The notes under the pieces: model-generated
The model's database searches: none
The model's input: only the letters and a program-made list of their open reading frames with translations
Told to the model about the DNA's origin: nothing
NCBI GenBank assembly: GCA_935421135.1
Contig: OW285193.1
Coordinates: 15,734,099 to 15,798,098 of the forward strand
Direction of reading: 5' to 3'
DNA length: 64,000 nt
From: Bugulina stolonifera
Taxonomy: Eukaryota > Bryozoa > Gymnolaemata > Cheilostomatida > Bugulidae
Position numbers and translations under genes: made by a program
Shown here: positions 58,501 to 64,000 of the stretch, in pieces
How positions within the stretch are numbered: position 1 is the first letter of the stretch
How the letters are laid out: each line of letters begins with the position of its first letter

Positions 58501-61500
58501 ACCTTATATTATATATTCATCACTAATAAATGAACCGGCCGGTAAATCTAATAGGTTTCACAAAATGCCACAGCAATATATTATTTTTGATATGTGTCTG
58601 TGAGTTCATATAAAGTTTAGTCTTGATAACATCAAACTTAAAATGCACACATTTAATAAAACCATTACTCGTATTTTGCTAAATAACTGTCTGCAGGTTG
58701 TAAGCTAAAGCCCTGAGCACAATTGCGTTGCTGCAAAGCGTTGATATTGAAATCCAATAAATTTTTACATCAATAGTTAAATTGATCTGCATGCTCTACT
58801 AAAATATGAAATGGTTTAGCTGAATGGATTTCACTGGCAAACGTGACAAATTGCTTTGGAGTAATCAGTTCATCTACTTACCGCAACAGGCGCATCACTC
58901 ACGATCCGCAACGTCCAATGCGGTTTGCCGATATCAAATGATACGCTTGATGGTCTTGAAGTGGGACCAGCTGCCTTGGCTTTATCACCTTTGTCTGGTT
59001 TTTCCTTGCCTTTACCTTTACCACCCTTAGCAGTACCTTGTGGAGTCTTCTGCTCTTTGGCTGCTGCCTGACCCGAGGGAGATTGCTCTCGTTCCTTTGT
59101 CTTTAACACTGTTGATAATTTAGAACGACTTGGTAACTTGTAAAAATCATAATATTATTCAAAATATTTACATCAAAGTTTAACCATTAAGTCCAAGCAC
59201 TCACAACATACAAATTACCAAGATATATAGATAACAAAATCAGCGCTAACTAATGAATAGAGTTGCCATAGCAAAATCAACTCTCACTCTATACAATCAA
59301 CCAATCAACAACACACCTGCCATCCAATCAGAAAGCTTCACACCATCATCCAATCAACAAATCCAGACTAACTACGAGTAGAAACTGAAATGGATTGCAT
59401 CAAACCATCTTTTCCAAGAATTAAACGTTCACTGTCGTAAGTTTTACTTTTCATCGCAAATACACATACAGTATAATGCGAATCCATCTCAGTTATGGCT
59501 GAGAGTTAGAGAGCACAGTCTATATTGTTAGTATAATATTCACAGCATAAATCATGCTAATATCTATTTGTACATGCTTGTACACAGCTTATTATACCTT
59601 CATCATAGTTGGCTGAAAATCATAATACCAGCATATAACATAGCATATTACATACGCTGTTGGTAACATGGGATAGATAAAATGGTCACAAATTCACAAC
59701 GTTAAGAGTAAAAATGATTAAACTAACATAACACAACAAACTTATAGAACATAATAACAAAATATTAATTTGATGATACATGTATGTAATAACAATATTA
59801 GTCAAGTATGACCTAGCAATGAGCTTTAGCTAAGCAACCATTATGTGAGTTTAGAATTTTGGTTATGAATAGGGAATGATGTGAAAGCACAAATGTAATT
59901 ATAGGTGAAGAGTTGTCAGATCCTAATGATGGTCAATGGGCAGGTAACTCCAGTTAATCTGCTGAACTGGATAAGAAAAAACTGAAATAAATTTTATACG
60001 ATTTAAAGAAGGAGAGCAGAACATAGAAGGTAATGAAGGAGTATTAACCAACCAATGCTACTAGATGATGTTTTAGTAGGAGGTATGAAGCTTCTGAGTG
60101 TGGTGTGAGATGACATTACGCTACGGCTTGGTTCACCATCAACTTTCTTTTTATTGTACACTAGAGGGTGTGTGAGATGTTTAGATCATTAGCAAATAAT
60201 AACTCAGTGCATGTACGAAAAGACTGTCTCTGTTTATCTTTATGAGAATGAGAAAACATTATGAAAGTATATGTTTGCCATGATTGGTGGGGCAAGATGA
60301 TGTAATATGTATCCATATTATCCAAATGGGAGATTTGAAAGTTGCAGACTTATAACAAGACAGCATGGGTGAGCATGTAATAAAACCACTAGTAGCAAAC
60401 ATAAATTCAAAAGACATTTCCTATTAGAGATTAGGTTATTAGTAGACGACATTAGTGAAAATAAATGAAGAGTTGTCCTACCTTTGAGCTCTTCTCTCTC
60501 CTTTTCCTTTAAGTCCTGTACAAATGCCCACTGGTGCTGATTAAGGGGCCAGCTGTCTCTCAGAACCATCGCCTGAATCACATACTTGTGAGGCCTGGAA
60601 TCCACTTTAGACTCACTTCCTGTCTCTTCTTCTTCCATACCATCTAGGGATGTTCGACTGCCGGCCCGAGGCTAGAAGAATTCCATAATGTCATTTCCCG
60701 ACCATACCTTTGGTGCTCCATGTTGAAAAATTAATAATCCTCCACATTACAAAATTTATAAACACCGTAGAACGAAGCAGAAAATATAATCAAACTCTGC
60801 CAGGCACGCATGGCGTCTAAAATTTAGTCAAACCGAGAGAAAGGAGCAAAGAATAGCAGTCAAATATAAAAGGACTATGGCAAATTCTTCACTTAATTTT
60901 CTCTTTTACACTGATTAATCGCATTTCATAGGTTCATCAAGAACTCAAGTTTAAAGTGAAATTTCTATGGCAAGCCATAGTCCTTCCACACAGGCTCATC
61001 AGAGTCAAGGCGTGTGGCCACATGAAGAGCCTAGAGAGGAGTGAGTGTATACAGTGGAGAATAACTAAGCCTGTCTCAGCAGCATAATAGGGAAACGCTC
61101 GTACCATGTCAGTAGGTGCTGCTTTAGACACACGTCTGCTACCTTTCTGCTACATTACATGGAAACATAGTTACAGAGATAAAGATAGAAAATTATTTAT
61201 AGAACACTACATCCTATTTGATGATGCATCAGTGACTGCGATCATCACACCAAGTAACACTCTACCAAACATTGCCTGGTCACACGAGCCAGTCCACCAC
61301 CAATACATCACACATTTAGCCAATCAGCAATAACATACATATTAGAACCCAGCGAAATGAGTATAAGATAGATATTATTTAGATTAATTGAATTTGTCCC
61401 ACAACCTTCCAGCACAACAAAATGGGTAAAGAAGCCTAGAACGGCACACAGCATGGACTAGAAACAAAGTTAAATTCAAGAGCAGCGTTGGAGCAATGTA

Positions 61501-63450
61501 TACCATGTTAGGCTGAGAACCAGGTTCTAAAGTAGCCAGCTGCTCCATGGACTGTGGTAGTGGAGTACACATGTTATAATTAAATGAAATAATTTCATAT
61601 CTATCCAAGTTATCAGTACATGTATTCGTTAAGATGTATCAATAAACAAGTGTATGTAAGCAGACGGATTGCATTGATATCTACATTATATGGACCTATC
61701 CGCGGCGTACATTTGTACACTATATAAAGGACAAGTATGTACATATCAAGCATGGAGTTGTAATATGTGTATATACTTACAGACTGTGAAGCAGATCCCA
61801 CTCTCTTATTGGATCCGCCCTTAGTAGTCTTTCCTCCTTTAATTGCTATAAACATGGCAAATGTATATATACATGTATCTTGTCATAGGTAATTATACAT
61901 GTAAAAGCCTATGCATATTCAACATTTATCCACAGATGGATTACTTTTACAAATGGGGTCATATTACTTTCGAATGGCAAATGCGATGACATATTCCACA
62001 TAGTTACATATAGTAGTATAAGTGGTGTTATGTATAACAGTCTGGTTGGATATGGTAGTATCAGCAGTAGGGATAAACAGTAGCTTACATCCCCTTGAGC
62101 CAGGTCGTCTCTCTGCATCGTCTGCATTGAAGTCTTTCTGGAAGATGAAGGAAGGTAGCACAACATGCCCTTTCCCGACTGCCGCAACGACTTCTTCCTC
62201 ATGATCTAGCACCTGCAGCTTAATGTAGACATCAGTTTTAGACGTGTTCAGTTGTAGACTGACCAAGTGATTGTCTTCAAATACTTTCACCACATATCTG
62301 CAATAGGTAATTCATACCAGGAACATTATTATCAGGTAACAACAGTAGCCATGGTCAACGGTTAGTGTCGTAAACAATATAGCAAACACCACAGCAGTTA
62401 ATGTAGTAAATGTGTAATAATGTTCTCATATACACACTGAAGGAGAGCCACATATACGGAGTGTATTATCCAGGTATATTTTATGATACACAGTCCCACA
62501 CCAATGTTTATAAGAGTACATTGACCTTTCTCCCTGTACACTGACCTCAACATGACGTGGTTGTCTTGAGGGAGGTAGTAATCCCTTATCTCCCTCATGT
62601 GAAATGAACTCTGAACTTCAGGCCTGGAAGGGTGCGGCAACTGAGCCATGGAACCAATAAGTCGCATTTTCCATTTATTACCAACTATCTGAGAGTCCAA
62701 TGAGCGAGCCTCAGCCACAAAAGTGTAACCTAAAGACAAGTAATTCTCATTGTTACGCTGGAAGTCAGGCAACTGCTGTAAAATTCTAGGAATTGGAGAA
62801 GGTTAAACTGTCATGCGAAAATTCACTGATTTTGAAAATCAGGCTAGATCAACAGCGTGCAAAACCAGCAGCGGCAATTGCAAGCGGCTGATATGAGACC
62901 ATGGTAGAGTGAGAGGGACATCGTTGACTTGCCTTTCTTATTTCTTTTGTAGACATGGGGTGCCACCTTCTGGAATACTCTGGGAATTTCTGTTCCATTG
63001 TCATTGTCTACTACCCTCAACAGACATGTGTTCAAACCTCCCTGTAATCGCATGACAAAACAGTTCTACATGTAGCAGTGATGGAAATAGGTAACAATTA
63101 CATGTACATTATATGCTGACAGTGTGTATACAATCACGTACTTTTCAATTTTCCATTCAATTGACTATTAGATCAAAACATAAATCATGGTCACATGATA
63201 TAAACTTATCCACACAACGTTTCTAGACTGAGTACCGTGATATTATACACCGACACACACCTGGATATACATCTTAGGGACACAGAGGGTGTCCTCCGAC
63301 ACATAGAATATCTCCCTAAAGACGATAAACCAGGTATTGGCAGGCTGATCAGGGTAACTACCACTGTAGTCATTATAAGATATCTTATTCCACTCATCCT
63401 TGTAGAATGGATACTTGGGCATCAAATCAGGCTCAGCCTTGAAGAATAAT
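55532..63450 (-). CDS. ADGB: Androglobin, C-terminal half (continues beyond right edge)
   Basis: Well-supported exons, 5' to 3': 63450-63261, 63041-62929, 62785-62546, 62297-62089, 61845-61781, 61551-61504, 60671-60482, 60160-60053, 59108-58882, 57585-57490, 57345-57152, 57044-56861, 56504-56475, 55744-55532. Small in-phase candidates 61142-61105 and 61030-60992 may lie in the gap; the first needs an internal donor in exon 61551-61504. Androglobin is a large chimeric ciliary/testis protein (calpain-like N terminus, permuted globin, coiled coil). Recognised stretches: YVIQAMVLRDSWPLNQHQWA, HWTLRIVSD, EVKKDTERADEIRAMKRAW followed by EEAEPGRAAK, and the charged coiled-coil end (RERVERWREEDQQDRNRM) with a Lys/Ser/Gly-rich terminus. 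The globin and protease parts are not in this window. Identification rests on the conserved VKKDTERADEI region from memory of the family; no search was run. Confidence 0.78.
56397..56504 (-). other. Alternative terminal exon of androglobin
   Basis: Exon 56504-56475 (ERVDAIREMR) can splice at AGG/gtgcag to the last exon at 55744, or read on through VQANRRLAEQRRETLLHSSS to a TAA at 56397-56399. The extension keeps the same coiled-coil character, so both ends look like real protein. The two forms would differ in the Lys-rich tail. Confidence 0.5.
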
Positions 63451-64000
63451 CTAAAACGAACCAGTATCAGATGTATTATACATAGGTTATACATTCGTAT
63501 GGAAATGAATCAATCACCATCTCCAGTTTCAACATTCAGGGACTGTGAAGAGGGGAGCTGATATTGGTCGGGTTAAACGAAAATGAGACTGTGATAGGGT
63601 GTGTTTGGTGAGACTGTATAACTGCATGTAGAGTAGAGCAGTGACCGTGATGATCTGTTCTCACCAAATGAAATCCATTAATTAGTATATAACAGATAGA
63701 AGGTTGTGCAGCGTTTACAGGTGATTAAATCTACATGTACCTTCATGCCCTATCAACATTCAAACTGAAGACCCTCCCTTGGTTGCTAGCCAGTGTTCAC
63801 CCCTTCGGAGTCCTCGCCACTCTTGCATGGTTTGTACAATATCTATGACAATATATCAGCCTGACCACTGGCTGGGTAGGTCAGGCACTTGTCATTAGCA
63901 TGTACATGCATTACTGGTATACTGGTATACAGGTAGTCTGGGGTGGGGTGCAGTGTACTAAGTCTGTGCACACTGCATAGTATATACAGCACAGTACATT
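63451..64000. other. Right edge, intron of androglobin
   Basis: No further exon is supported. A splice-like stretch near 63740-63820 has stops in every minus-strand frame. The next upstream androglobin exon is presumably beyond the window. Confidence 0.5.

Noticed and set aside
63736..63825. Additional androglobin exon near the right edge
   Set aside because: Splice-like ends exist on the minus strand, but all three frames contain stops.

Overview
The window is intron-rich, AT-rich nuclear DNA from an animal. It has spliced genes with GT-AG introns of about 100 bp to 7 kb, many DNA-transposon relics, several LINE fragments, and the short palindrome TACATGTA scattered everywhere. Gene content (ALG3, a CPTP-like lipid carrier, androglobin, a GT31 glycosyltransferase, multi-Ig receptors) fits an invertebrate metazoan. 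A sponge or another early-branching marine animal is plausible, but the sequence does not prove it.

Layout. 1-23 kb: two paralogous three-Ig-domain type I membrane receptors, tail to tail. Receptor A (+, 1380-14237) has a 148-residue tyrosine-rich cytoplasmic tail. Receptor B (-, 22979-15952) stops directly after its transmembrane helix because the codon equivalent to a conserved Trp is TGA. The middle of the two genes (Ig2 second half to Ig3) is almost identical, including one 150-bp intron that is identical base for base, while both ends have diverged. 23-28 kb: AT-rich spacer, a dead LINE, and a dead mariner with a hAT-like element nested in it. 28.5-32.8 kb: ALG3 (+). 33.8-36 kb: unrecognised gene (-). 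40.7-43.4 kb: unrecognised 221-residue gene (+). 46.2-49.4 kb: GT31 beta-1,3-glycosyltransferase (+). 50-51 kb: LINE piece. 51.7-52.9 kb: CPTP/GLTP-fold gene (-) with a large insert. 53.6-54 kb: LINE tail. 55.5-63.5 kb: 3' half of androglobin (-), continuing off the right edge.

The housekeeping genes show no operon-like relation. ALG3 and the GT31 enzyme both act in secretory-pathway glycosylation, but nothing visible links them. The region of most interest is the receptor pair. A tailed and a tail-less receptor sharing a homogenised middle, with amino-acid-changing differences concentrated in Ig3, is the architecture of paired or decoy receptors in recognition systems such as the Hydractinia Alr complex. 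Homology to Alr is not shown here; only the organisation is comparable. Exon boundaries throughout were set by eye from open frames, splice signals, phase agreement and, for the receptors, comparison of the two copies.
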